From: Deltaproteobacteria bacterium
Lineage (GTDB): Bacteria > Desulfobacterota > JAENJC01
Assembly: GCA_016844545.1 (NCBI GenBank)
Contig: JAENJC010000014.1
Span: 1-11,848 of the forward strand
Reading direction: 5' to 3'
DNA length: 11,848 nucleotides
Shown here: one piece after another, positions 5,416-11,848 of the stretch
Layout of the letters: every line of letters starts with the position of its first letter
Position numbering within the stretch: the stretch's first letter is position 1
The notes under the pieces: model-generated
What the model was told of the DNA's origin: nothing
Seen by the model: the letters and a program-made list of their open reading frames with translations, nothing else
Databases searched by the model: none
Translations under genes and position numbers: made by a program

Positions 5416-6208
5416 AATATTTCAGTATGATTTCATGCGCCATGCCCTGATGGCAGCGGTCTTGGTGGGAGGGGTCTGTTCCATCATCGGGGTATATGTG
5501 GTATTGAAGGGGCTCTCCTTTATAGGCGATGGTGTTGCTCATGCCTCATTCGGCGGGGTTGTCCTGGGATTTCTCCTTGGGATAAATCCGCTCATAACCT
5601 CTGTCCTCTTTGCATTCATCATGGTGGGTCTTGTATCCATCTTTACCGGAAAAGGAAAGATGAAGACAGACCCTGCCATTGGCGTCTTTTTCTCGTTCAT
5701 GATGGCCCTGGCCATCCTTTTCATAGGGCTTATGAGGTCATACAATGCGGAGCTTTACAGCTACCTCTTCGGTAGTATAATATCCGTCACCGCCACCGAC
5801 CTTCTTATCATGCTGGCACTTGGCATCATTGTCCTCGGCACAGTCGCAGTCTTCTTCAAGGAGCTTCTTTATGTGACCTTTGACCCGGAGATGGCACTGG
5901 CCTCCGGGATCAGGGCCGGGCATTTCAACTTCCTTATTCTTGCCCTCCTTGGACTGACCATAGTAATATCCATAAAGTCTGTGGGGATGATCCTTGTGCT
6001 GGCGCTGATAGTCATCCCGGCGTCATGCGCCCACCAGCTTACAAGGAACATAAAAACCATGTTTATACTTTCGCCGCTGTTCGGAATAACCGCATCTATT
6101 GGCGGCCTCTGCCTGTCTTACTACTTTGATTTGCCATCAGGCGCCACAATTGTTATAATACTCACCTTTATATTTTTCCTGACAGCATTGAAAAGAGTTA
6201 AAGGCTAA
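5408..6208 (+). CDS. Metal ABC transporter permease (ZnuB-like, ABC-3 family)
   Basis: A 266-residue polytopic inner-membrane protein forming the channel of the metal importer. I count about eight hydrophobic segments, roughly 13-35, 47-77, 90-108, 128-150, 174-192, 195-213, 218-238 and 243-262. Family words are present: VLKGLSFIGDGVAHASFGGV (32-51), DPAIGVFFSF (88-97) and the strongly conserved SVGMILVLALIVIPASCA (191-208). ATG 5408 has AGGAG at 5394-5398 with a 9-base spacer inside the end of the ATPase gene. It closes the three-gene operon; a strong hairpin follows 36 bases downstream, before accA. Confidence 0.95.
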   Translation: MSEIFQYDFMRHALMAAVLVGGVCSIIGVYVVLKGLSFIGDGVAHASFGGVVLGFLLGINPLITSVLFAFIMVGLVSIFTGKGKMKTDPAIGVFFSFMMALAILFIGLMRSYNAELYSYLFGSIISVTATDLLIMLALGIIVLGTVAVFFKELLYVTFDPEMALASGIRAGHFNFLILALLGLTIVISIKSVGMILVLALIVIPASCAHQLTRNIKTMFILSPLFGITASIGGLCLSYYFDLPSGATIVIILTFIFFLTALKRVKG

Positions 6209-6232
6209 GAAATATTTAAGCTATATTTGTCT

Positions 6233-6284
6233 AACTCCCCCCAACCCCCTCTTTACTAAAGAGGGGGTGCCGAAGGCGGGGGCG
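6233..6284. repeat. Hairpin-forming intergenic repeat between the permease gene and accA
   Basis: A perfect 11-base stem, ACCCCCTCTTT at 6244-6254 with AAAGAGGGGGT at 6258-6268 and a 3-base loop, is flanked by a C-run at 6237-6242 and GGCGGGGGCG at 6275-6284. No U-tract follows, so it is not a textbook terminator. It could still protect the 3' end of the transporter mRNA. It looks like a dispersed palindromic element of a second type. A -10-like TATATT lies at 6222-6227 without a good -35. Confidence 0.65.
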
Positions 6285-6309
6285 TTTTCAATTACAAAAG
6301 GAGAGACGG

Positions 6310-7269
6310 ATGATACTGCAGCACCTCGATTTTGAGAAACCTATAGCCGAACTTGAGAGAAAGATGGAGGAGCTGAGGGAGCTTACAGTCAGCGGAAAGA
6401 TTGACTTCACTGAGGAGATAAGAAAGCTTGACAAGAAGGTAAAGAAGCTCCAGACAGAGACGTTTTCCAACCTCACCAAGTGGCAGAAGGTCCTCCTGTC
6501 AAGGCACATAAACAGGCCCTACACCCTGGACTATATCCCCTTTGTCTTCACCGATTTTATAGAGCTGCACGGGGACAGGAATTTCAAGGACGACCCTGCT
6601 ATTGTGGGAGGTCTGGCAAAGATTGACGGGATGCCGGTGATGGTCATGGGACAGCAGAAGGGGCGGAACACAAAGGAGAAAATATACCGCAATTTCGGGA
6701 TGCCACACCCTGAAGGGTACAGGAAGGCATTGAGGCTCATGAGGATGGCGGAGAGGTTCAATATCCAGCTAGTCACATTCATAGACACCCCCGGTGCATA
6801 CCCAGGCCTTGGGGCCGAAGAGAGGGGACAGGCGGAGGCCATAGCTAAAAATCTCAAGGAAATGGCTGTGCTGAAGACCCCCATTGTCTCCATAGTGATA
6901 GGCGAGGGCGGAAGTGGAGGCGCACTGGCCATAGGTGTTTCAGACAGGGTGTTGATGATGGAGTATGCCACATATTCGGTTATCTCCCCCGAAGGTTGCG
7001 CGGCAATCCTCTGGAATGACGGAACAAAGGCGGAGCTAGCAGCAGAGGCACTGAAGCTCACAGCAGACGACCTTGTGGAGCTTGGTGTAATAGACGGGAT
7101 TGTAAAAGAACCGGTCGGAGGAGCCCACAGGAGTCATGAGGGGGCGGCACAGAACCTCAAGAAAGCCATATTAGACTCCTTCGTGGAGTTAAAAAAGCTC
7201 TCCACTGAAGAGCTTACGGACAAGAGGTACAATAAATTCAGGAAGATGGGGACGTATGTAGAGGGGTAA
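6310..7269 (+). CDS. accA: Acetyl-CoA carboxylase carboxyltransferase subunit alpha
   Basis: A 319-residue protein, the same length as E. coli AccA. With AccD it transfers the carboxyl group from carboxybiotin on AccB to acetyl-CoA, making malonyl-CoA for fatty-acid synthesis. The N-terminal helical region is LDFEKPIAELERKMEELREL (6-25). The crotonase-fold core has FTDFIELHGDR (80-90), GQQKGRNTKEKI (114-125), the substrate-site segment TFIDTPGAYPGLGAEERGQ (156-174), the oxyanion-type glycine turn GEGGSGGALAIGV (198-210) and SVISPEGCAAILW (223-235). No accD is next to it, as is common. ATG 6310 is supported by AAGGAG at 6298-6303 with a 6-base spacer. It may share a transcript with the upstream transporter genes or use its own promoter; the sequence does not settle this. 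Confidence 0.97.
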   Translation: MILQHLDFEKPIAELERKMEELRELTVSGKIDFTEEIRKLDKKVKKLQTETFSNLTKWQKVLLSRHINRPYTLDYIPFVFTDFIELHGDRNFKDDPAIVGGLAKIDGMPVMVMGQQKGRNTKEKIYRNFGMPHPEGYRKALRLMRMAERFNIQLVTFIDTPGAYPGLGAEERGQAEAIAKNLKEMAVLKTPIVSIVIGEGGSGGALAIGVSDRVLMMEYATYSVISPEGCAAILWNDGTKAELAAEALKLTADDLVELGVIDGIVKEPVGGAHRSHEGAAQNLKKAILDSFVELKKLSTEELTDKRYNKFRKMGTYVEG

Positions 7270-7321
7270 GAAGAAAGAATTATCTCTCTCCCTTAGGGTC
7301 TGGGTGGAGGTGGAATAAAAT

Positions 7322-7345
7322 ATGGTACGGAGGAAGTCAAGCTAA
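7322..7345 (+). CDS. Possible 7-codon mini-ORF abutting ettA
   Basis: ATG 7322 opens MVRRKSS, closed by TAA at 7343-7345, directly touching the ettA ATG at 7346. GGAGGT at 7306-7311 is a strong SD 10 bases upstream, and the frame is the same as ettA. It could couple initiation of ettA to its own translation. Chance remains possible. Confidence 0.3.
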   Translation: MVRRKSS

Positions 7346-9031
7346 ATGGCAAATGAGCCCAACAAAGTAATCTACTCCATGGTCGGAGTAAGCAAGTTTT
7401 ACGACAAGAAGCCGATACTGAAGGACATCTACCTTTCCTACTTCTACGGGGCTAAGATAGGGGTCCTGGGTCTCAATGGCTCAGGTAAGAGTTCTCTCCT
7501 CCGCATCCTGGCAGGAGTGGATAAGGAGTTTAACGGAGAGACTGTCCTTTCCCCAGGCCATACCATTGGTTTTCTTGAGCAGGAGCCAAGGCTTGATGAG
7601 ACAAAGACTGTGCGGGAGATAGTCGAGCAGGCTGTTCAGGAGACTGTAGATGCCCTAAAAGAGTTTAATGAGATAAACGATAAATTCTCGGAGCCGATGT
7701 CTGACGACGAGATGACAAGACTCTGTGAACGTCAGGCCGCAGTGCAGGAGAAGCTTGATGCCCTTGATGCGTGGGAACTGGACAGCAGGCTTGAGATGGC
7801 GATGGATGCTCTGCGCTGTCCTCCCGGAGACACCCTGGTAAAGGTGCTTTCAGGGGGTGAAAAAAGGCGTGTGGCACTATGCAGGCTCCTTTTGCAAAAA
7901 CCGGACATCCTCCTTCTTGATGAGCCTACCAACCACCTTGATGCCGAGTCTGTTGCATGGCTTGAACACCATCTTCAGCAATATCAAGGGACAGTAATTG
8001 CAGTTACCCACGACAGATACTTCCTTGACAACGTGGCCGGGTGGATACTGGAACTGGACAGGGGTGAAGGTATCCCGTGGAAAGGCAACTACTCCTCATG
8101 GCTTGAGCAGAAGCAGAACAGGCTGAAGCAGGAAGAAAAGGGCGAGAGCCAGCGGCAGAAGACCCTCCAGCGAGAGCTGGAGTGGATCAGGATGTCGCCT
8201 AAGGGGAGGCATGCCAAATCAAAGGCCCGCATTACCTCCTACGAGGCCCTCCTTGCCCAGAACAAGGAGAAGAACGAAAAGGAGCTTGAGATATACATTC
8301 CGCCCGGACCAAGGCTTGGGAATGTGGTAATCGAGGCAAACAATGTCACCAAGGCCTTTGGAGAGCGTCTCCTTATGGAGGGGATGACCTTCGCCCTTCC
8401 TCCCGGAGGGATAGTCGGGATTATTGGCCCGAACGGGGCAGGTAAGACGACCATGTTTAAAATGATAGCTGGCCAGGAAAAGCCCGACTCCGGAACTTTC
8501 AGGATCGGAGAGACGGTAAAGCTCGCCTATATAGAACAGAGCCGCGAGACCCTCGATCCGAACAAGACCATATGGGAGATGATATCAGGCGGTCAGGACA
8601 TGATCCAGCTTGGAAGCCGCCAGGTCAACTCCAGGGCATATGTGGCAAGGTTTAACCTCTCAGGTGCAGACCAGCAGAAGAAGGTAGGGACGCTCTCAGG
8701 TGGAGAGAGGAACAGGGTACATCTTGCCATGATGCTGAAGGAAGAGGCAAACGTATTGCTCCTTGACGAGCCTACCAACGACCTAGACGTGAACACCATG
8801 CGCGCCCTCGAAGAGGCGCTGGAGAACTTCGCCGGGTGTGCCGTAGTGATCAGCCATGACCGGTGGTTTCTGGACCGCACTGCAACCCACATCCTCGCCT
8901 TTGAGGGAGACAGTAAGGTCACATGGTTCGAAGGTAACTATTCCGAATATGAGGCGGACAGGAAGTCTCGCCTGGGCGCAGCCGCAGACCAGCCACACAG
9001 GATCAAATACAGGCAGTTGACGCGGGGATAG
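7346..9031 (+). CDS. ettA: Energy-dependent translational throttle protein EttA (ABC-F ATPase)
   Basis: A 561-residue cytoplasmic ABC-F protein with two ATPase domains and no membrane part. EttA binds the ribosomal E site and controls entry into elongation according to the ATP/ADP ratio. Domain 1 has Walker A GLNGSGKS (42-49), an arm insertion at about 95-140, signature LSGGEKRR (168-175), Walker B DILLLDEPTNHLD (187-199) and H222. The inter-domain linker at about 240-320 contains the EttA-typical GEGIPWKGNYSSWLEQK and SPKGRHAKSKAR. Domain 2 has GPNGAGKT (361-368), LSGGERNR (450-457), LLLDEPTNDLD (471-481) and H504. Close wording to E. coli EttA (555 residues), such as WILELDRGEGIPW, separates it from Uup or resistance ABC-F proteins. 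GGAGG at 7329-7333 lies 12 bases before ATG 7346. No sign of truncation. Confidence 0.95.
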   Translation: MANEPNKVIYSMVGVSKFYDKKPILKDIYLSYFYGAKIGVLGLNGSGKSSLLRILAGVDKEFNGETVLSPGHTIGFLEQEPRLDETKTVREIVEQAVQETVDALKEFNEINDKFSEPMSDDEMTRLCERQAAVQEKLDALDAWELDSRLEMAMDALRCPPGDTLVKVLSGGEKRRVALCRLLLQKPDILLLDEPTNHLDAESVAWLEHHLQQYQGTVIAVTHDRYFLDNVAGWILELDRGEGIPWKGNYSSWLEQKQNRLKQEEKGESQRQKTLQRELEWIRMSPKGRHAKSKARITSYEALLAQNKEKNEKELEIYIPPGPRLGNVVIEANNVTKAFGERLLMEGMTFALPPGGIVGIIGPNGAGKTTMFKMIAGQEKPDSGTFRIGETVKLAYIEQSRETLDPNKTIWEMISGGQDMIQLGSRQVNSRAYVARFNLSGADQQKKVGTLSGGERNRVHLAMMLKEEANVLLLDEPTNDLDVNTMRALEEALENFAGCAVVISHDRWFLDRTATHILAFEGDSKVTWFEGNYSEYEADRKSRLGAAADQPHRIKYRQLTRG

Positions 9032-9034
9032 TTG

Positions 9035-9062
9035 TAGGGGCGAGTTTAAAAACCCGCCCCTA
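9035..9062. terminator. Hairpin between convergent ettA and FKBP genes, probable bidirectional terminator
   Basis: TAGGGGCG at 9035-9042 pairs with CGCCCCTA at 9055-9062. The stem extends after one mismatch with GTTT (9044-9047) and AAAC (9050-9053), leaving a 2-base loop. It fills most of the 41 bases between the two stop codons. Neither side has a clear U-tract, so it may instead be a dispersed palindromic repeat doing the same job. Confidence 0.55.
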
Positions 9063-9072
9063 TCCTGAAGAT

Positions 9073-9765
9073 TTACTTAATCGACAACAGTTCAACCTCG
9101 AATATCAATGTCGCATTTGGCCCGATCTGTCCCCCTGCTCCGCGCTCACCGTAGGCAATATTGGAAGGGATAAACAACTGCCATTTGGAACCGACCTTCA
9201 TCAACCGCAACGCCTCTGTCCATCCTTTTATAACGCCATTTACAGGAAAGCTTACAGCCTCTCCACGTTTGTAGGAGCTGTCAAACTCTGTGCCGTCGAT
9301 CAGGGTGCCGCGATAATTTACTGAGACTGTATCTGTATCCTTTGGCATGGGGCCATTCCCTGCTGTGATGACCTTATACTGCAAGCCGCTCGCTGTGGTC
9401 TTTACACCTTCTTTCTTTTTATTTTCGGCAAGGAAGGTCTCTCCCTCTTTACTGTTCTTTTCGGCAAGGCCCTTCATTTTCTCGGCCTGCTTGGCGGCCA
9501 TACCCTTTTGGAAGGCCATCATGACCTCTTTAACCTCATTTTCGGTCAAGATTGGCTTGCTCCCGGAAATAGCATCCTTGATACCGGCTGCAAGGGCATC
9601 CGTATCGATATCCATGGCCTGTTTTTTAAAGCTGCTTCCAATCTCCAGCCCAATGCTGTAGCTCACCTTGTCCTTCTCACTCTTAAGCTCCATCTTCTTC
9701 TCTCCCGCACATGCCTGATTCGCGAGCATTGCAATACTCAAAACCGCAGTCAAAAGTACCTTCAT
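9073..9765 (-). CDS. Periplasmic FKBP-type peptidyl-prolyl cis-trans isomerase (FkpA/Mip-like)
   Basis: A 230-residue secreted prolyl isomerase and folding helper. The signal peptide is MKVLLTAVLSIAMLANQACA, with an A-x-A site (ACA before GEKK). The Cys has no proper lipobox, so it is probably a soluble periplasmic protein. Residues about 25-120 form the FKBP-N dimerisation region, rich in Lys/Glu helices (KVSYSIGLEIGSSFK; MAFQKGMAAKQAEKMKGL). The FKBP domain spans about 128-230, with Y151 (NYRGTLIDG), F161-D162, V178-I179, W182, Y205 (NIAYGERG) and F222 matching the usual ligand pocket, so it should be active. ATG 9765 is chosen because AAAGGAG at 9777-9771 is 5 bases upstream and the signal peptide begins there. 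An in-frame ATG 11 codons earlier (9798) would add a charged stretch and lies at the predicted transcription start. A TTGACA promoter precedes it, just past clpB. Confidence 0.93.
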   Translation of the reverse strand: MKVLLTAVLSIAMLANQACAGEKKMELKSEKDKVSYSIGLEIGSSFKKQAMDIDTDALAAGIKDAISGSKPILTENEVKEVMMAFQKGMAAKQAEKMKGLAEKNSKEGETFLAENKKKEGVKTTASGLQYKVITAGNGPMPKDTDTVSVNYRGTLIDGTEFDSSYKRGEAVSFPVNGVIKGWTEALRLMKVGSKWQLFIPSNIAYGERGAGGQIGPNATLIFEVELLSIK

Positions 9766-9805
9766 TTCGTCTCCTTTATATCGGTGATATGTAAACATTC
9801 GAGGA

Positions 9806-9834
9806 AGTTTATCAGGTCATAATTTATATGTCAA
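9806..9834 (-). promoter_or_regulatory. Predicted sigma70-type promoter of the FKBP gene
   Basis: On the minus strand a perfect TTGACA (9834-9829) is followed by a 17-base spacer and TAAACT (9811-9806, 4 of 6). Predicted transcription start is near 9799, giving a leader of about 34 bases that includes the SD. An A/T tract just upstream follows the clpB stop. The FKBP gene can therefore be expressed independently of clpB. Confidence 0.6.
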
Positions 9835-9856
9835 AAAAAATATATACAAAAAGCTG

Positions 9857-11848
9857 CTAACCCTTCTCAAACACCATCCCCTTTTTGTCCGCATCCACAA
9901 TTATGGTCTCCCCCTCTCCAAATTCTCCGGCTAATAGTTTGAGGGCCAGCGGATCCTGGATCATCCGCTGGATCGCCCTTTTAAGCGGCCTTGCTCCGTA
10001 GGTGGGGTCGAACCCCTCTTTTGCCAACAGCTCCTTGGCATTATCTGTCAGGGTTATACTCAGCTTGCGTTCAGATAGTCGTTTCCTGAGGCCTGCAAGC
10101 TGGATCTCGATAATACCTTTCAGATGCTCGAGGCTCAAAGAGTGGAAGATAATAATATCATCAACCCTGTTAAGGAACTCCGGCCTGAAATGGGAGCGGA
10201 GGGACTCCAGGACCATCTCTTTCATCCTGTCGTACTCCTTTTCCCCCATCTCCTGTATCCATTGGCTTCCGATATTGGATGTCATTATGATCACGGTATT
10301 TTTGAAGTCCACGGTCCGCCCATGGCCGTCTGTAAGCCTTCCATCATCAAGTATCTGCAACATGAGATTGAATACGTCCTGGTGCGCCTTCTCTATCTCA
10401 TCAAAGAGGATCACCGAATAAGGCCGTCTCCTGACCGATTCTGTCAGTTGCCCGCCTTCTTCGTATCCCACATATCCGGGAGGGGCGCCTATGAGTCTCG
10501 CTACGGTGTGCTTTTCCATATACTCGGACATATCTATCCTTATCATGGCCTGCTCATCGTCGAACAGGAACTCTGCAAGGGCCCTCGCAAGCTCCGTCTT
10601 GCCCACTCCTGTTGGTCCAAGGAAGATAAACGATCCTATCGGCCTGTTTGGATCTGAAAGCCCTGACCTCCCCCTTCTTACAGCATTTGAAACCAGTCGT
10701 ATAGCCTCGCCTTGTCCTACGACCCGCTGCGAGAGCCTCTCTTCCATGTGTACCAGTTTTTCTCTTTCCCCCTCCATCATCCTGGACACAGGGATACCGG
10801 TCCATTTCCCTACAATCCTGGCTATATCCTCCTCATCCACCTCTTCGGCCAGCATCTTCTGGTCCCTCTGGGTCTCGGCAAGCCTCCTGTTTTCATCCTC
10901 AAGCTCCTTCTGAAGGCCCGTTATGACGCCGTACCTCAGTTCAGCAACCCTTCCGAGGTTTCCTTCTCTTTCCGCCTTCTGCTCTTCGTTCTTTGCCTTC
11001 TCTATCTTTTCCTTGAGCGCCCTTATCTTTGATATCCCCTCTTTCTCCATCAGCCAGTGGGCCTTCATACTTCCCGACTCTTCCTTCATTTCAGCCAGGT
11101 CCTTCTCAATTGCGGCAAGCCTTTCCATTGACGCCTGATCCTTCTCCTTCTTCAGGGCCTCCCTCTCTATCTCATGCTGCATTATCTTCCTCTCCACTGT
11201 ATCAATCTCGGTCGGAAGGGAATCGATCTCTATCCTGAGGCTTGACCCAGCCTCATCGATAAGGTCGATTGCCTTATCAGGGAGGAATCTGTCTGTGATG
11301 TAACGGTTGGATAGGGTAGCTGCTGCCACTATGGCTGCGTCCTTTATCCTGACTCCGTGATGTATCTCGTATTTTTCCTTCAGACCCCTCAGTATGGCGA
11401 TGGTATCTTCTACAGTCGGCTCTCCTACCAATACAGGTTGAAACCTCCGTTCGAGCGCAGCATCCTTTTCTATATATTTCCTGTATTCGTTTAACGTGGT
11501 AGCGCCCACGCAACGGAGCTCTCCCCTTGCCAGGGCAGGCTTCAGCATGTTGGATGCGTCGATGGCCCCTTCGGCTGCCCCTGCGCCCACAATTGTATGG
11601 AGCTCGTCAATGAAGAGTATGACCTTCCCCTCCGACTCCTCTATCTCTTTTAAGAGGGCCTTCAGTCTGTCTTCAAACTCACCCCTGAATTTCGTCCCAG
11701 CCACAAGGGCTCCCATATCCAGGGCGCATAGCCGTTTGTCCTTCAGCCCCTCCGGAACATCTCCGCTGATTATCCTCTGGGCGAGACCTTCGACTATGGC
11801 AGTCTTACCAACTCCAGGTTCTCCTATCAGGACAGGGTTGTTCTTTGT
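9857..11848 (-). CDS. clpB: ATP-dependent chaperone ClpB (disaggregase), N-terminus missing at window edge
   Basis: The visible part is 663 residues, open to the right edge; by comparison with E. coli ClpB (857) about 195 N-terminal residues lie outside. ClpB is a cytoplasmic hexamer that threads aggregated proteins through its pore with DnaK. Numbering from the edge: Walker A1 GEPGVGKT (9-16), Walker B1 VILFIDE (76-82), arginine fingers in ALERRF (131-136), a coiled-coil middle domain rich in Glu/Lys at about 210-330, then KWTGIPVSRMMEGE (348-361). NBD2 has Walker A2 GPTGVGKT (411-418), pore loop GYVGYEEGG (458-466), Walker B2 VILFDE (479-484), sensor TSN (523-525) and sensor-2 GAR (618-620). 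The middle domain and lack of a ClpP-binding loop separate it from ClpA/ClpC. An ATG at 11716 is internal, since the frame continues upstream with conserved ClpB sequence. No terminator is obvious after the stop. Confidence 0.97.
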   Translation of the reverse strand, partial: TKNNPVLIGEPGVGKTAIVEGLAQRIISGDVPEGLKDKRLCALDMGALVAGTKFRGEFEDRLKALLKEIEESEGKVILFIDELHTIVGAGAAEGAIDASNMLKPALARGELRCVGATTLNEYRKYIEKDAALERRFQPVLVGEPTVEDTIAILRGLKEKYEIHHGVRIKDAAIVAAATLSNRYITDRFLPDKAIDLIDEAGSSLRIEIDSLPTEIDTVERKIMQHEIEREALKKEKDQASMERLAAIEKDLAEMKEESGSMKAHWLMEKEGISKIRALKEKIEKAKNEEQKAEREGNLGRVAELRYGVITGLQKELEDENRRLAETQRDQKMLAEEVDEEDIARIVGKWTGIPVSRMMEGEREKLVHMEERLSQRVVGQGEAIRLVSNAVRRGRSGLSDPNRPIGSFIFLGPTGVGKTELARALAEFLFDDEQAMIRIDMSEYMEKHTVARLIGAPPGYVGYEEGGQLTESVRRRPYSVILFDEIEKAHQDVFNLMLQILDDGRLTDGHGRTVDFKNTVIIMTSNIGSQWIQEMGEKEYDRMKEMVLESLRSHFRPEFLNRVDDIIIFHSLSLEHLKGIIEIQLAGLRKRLSERKLSITLTDNAKELLAKEGFDPTYGARPLKRAIQRMIQDPLALKLLAGEFGEGETIIVDADKKGMVFEKG

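Noticed and set aside
6188..6227. Promoter for accA inside the end of the permease gene
   Set aside because: TTGAAA at 6188-6193 pairs only with a weak AATATT, and the TATATT at 6222-6227 has no usable -35 box. Too weak to list.
6237..6284. G-quadruplex in the hairpin before accA
   Set aside because: Each strand has only two G-runs of three or more at suitable spacing, so the four-run rule is not met.
6531..7061. Long open frame on the strand opposite accA (and a similar one opposite clpB at 10124-10657)
   Set aside because: Both are antisense to strongly conserved coding sequence, show no recognisable domain or SD, and look like by-products of codon bias.
9035..9062. Novel structured RNA between ettA and the FKBP gene
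   Set aside because: A single short hairpin between convergent stop codons is explained by termination or by a dispersed palindrome.
9766..9798. Longer N-terminus for the FKBP isomerase starting at ATG 9798
   Set aside because: It would place 11 charged or aromatic residues before a clean signal peptide. The strong SD serves ATG 9765, and the predicted transcription start is near 9799.
9857..11716. clpB starting at the ATG at 11716
   Set aside because: The frame is open to the window edge and the upstream residues include the conserved Walker A1 GEPGVGKT, so this ATG is internal.

Overview
The window looks like chromosomal DNA of a Gram-negative bacterium. It carries housekeeping genes with good Shine-Dalgarno (SD) sites, a periplasmic FKBP isomerase with a signal peptide, and GC-rich palindromic repeats between genes. 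Gene content and repeat style would fit a Nitrospirota or Desulfobacterota-like lineage, but that is inference only. I see no phage, insertion sequence, CRISPR array, tRNA or rRNA.

Left part (1-2190, minus strand): a polyamine operon, read right to left. It runs speD (AdoMet decarboxylase), speE (aminopropyltransferase, overlapping speD by 35 bases), a small lone Rossmann-fold protein, then the first 38 codons of an Orn/Lys/Arg decarboxylase that leaves the window. Together these supply the amine (decarboxylase), the aminopropyl donor (SpeD) and the transfer step (SpeE). SpeE resembles the ACL5/thermospermine-synthase branch more than classical spermidine synthase, so the end product may not be ordinary spermidine. 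A TATAAT promoter, a leader of about 120 bases and a 9-codon upstream ORF precede speD.

Centre (2190-9031, plus strand): a 420-base divergent spacer; apbE (flavin transferase, membrane-anchored); a 93-base GC-rich palindromic element; a three-gene zinc/manganese-type ABC importer (binding protein, ATPase, permease) with overlapping genes; a hairpin; accA (fatty-acid synthesis); and ettA (ABC-F translation factor). The apbE and binding-protein genes lack SD sites. Each instead has a sigma70-like promoter placed so that transcription should begin at, or one base before, the ATG, which predicts leaderless mRNAs.

Right part (9035-11848, minus strand): a hairpin between convergent genes, then an FKBP-type periplasmic peptidyl-prolyl isomerase with its own TTGACA promoter, and most of clpB (disaggregase), whose N-terminus lies beyond the right edge. 

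Most genes are ordinary. The parts worth a second look are the two predicted leaderless promoters, the double-stranded G-quadruplex palindrome, the ACL5-like SpeE in its operon, and two SD-bearing mini-ORFs before speD and ettA. I did not find a clearly new multi-gene system.
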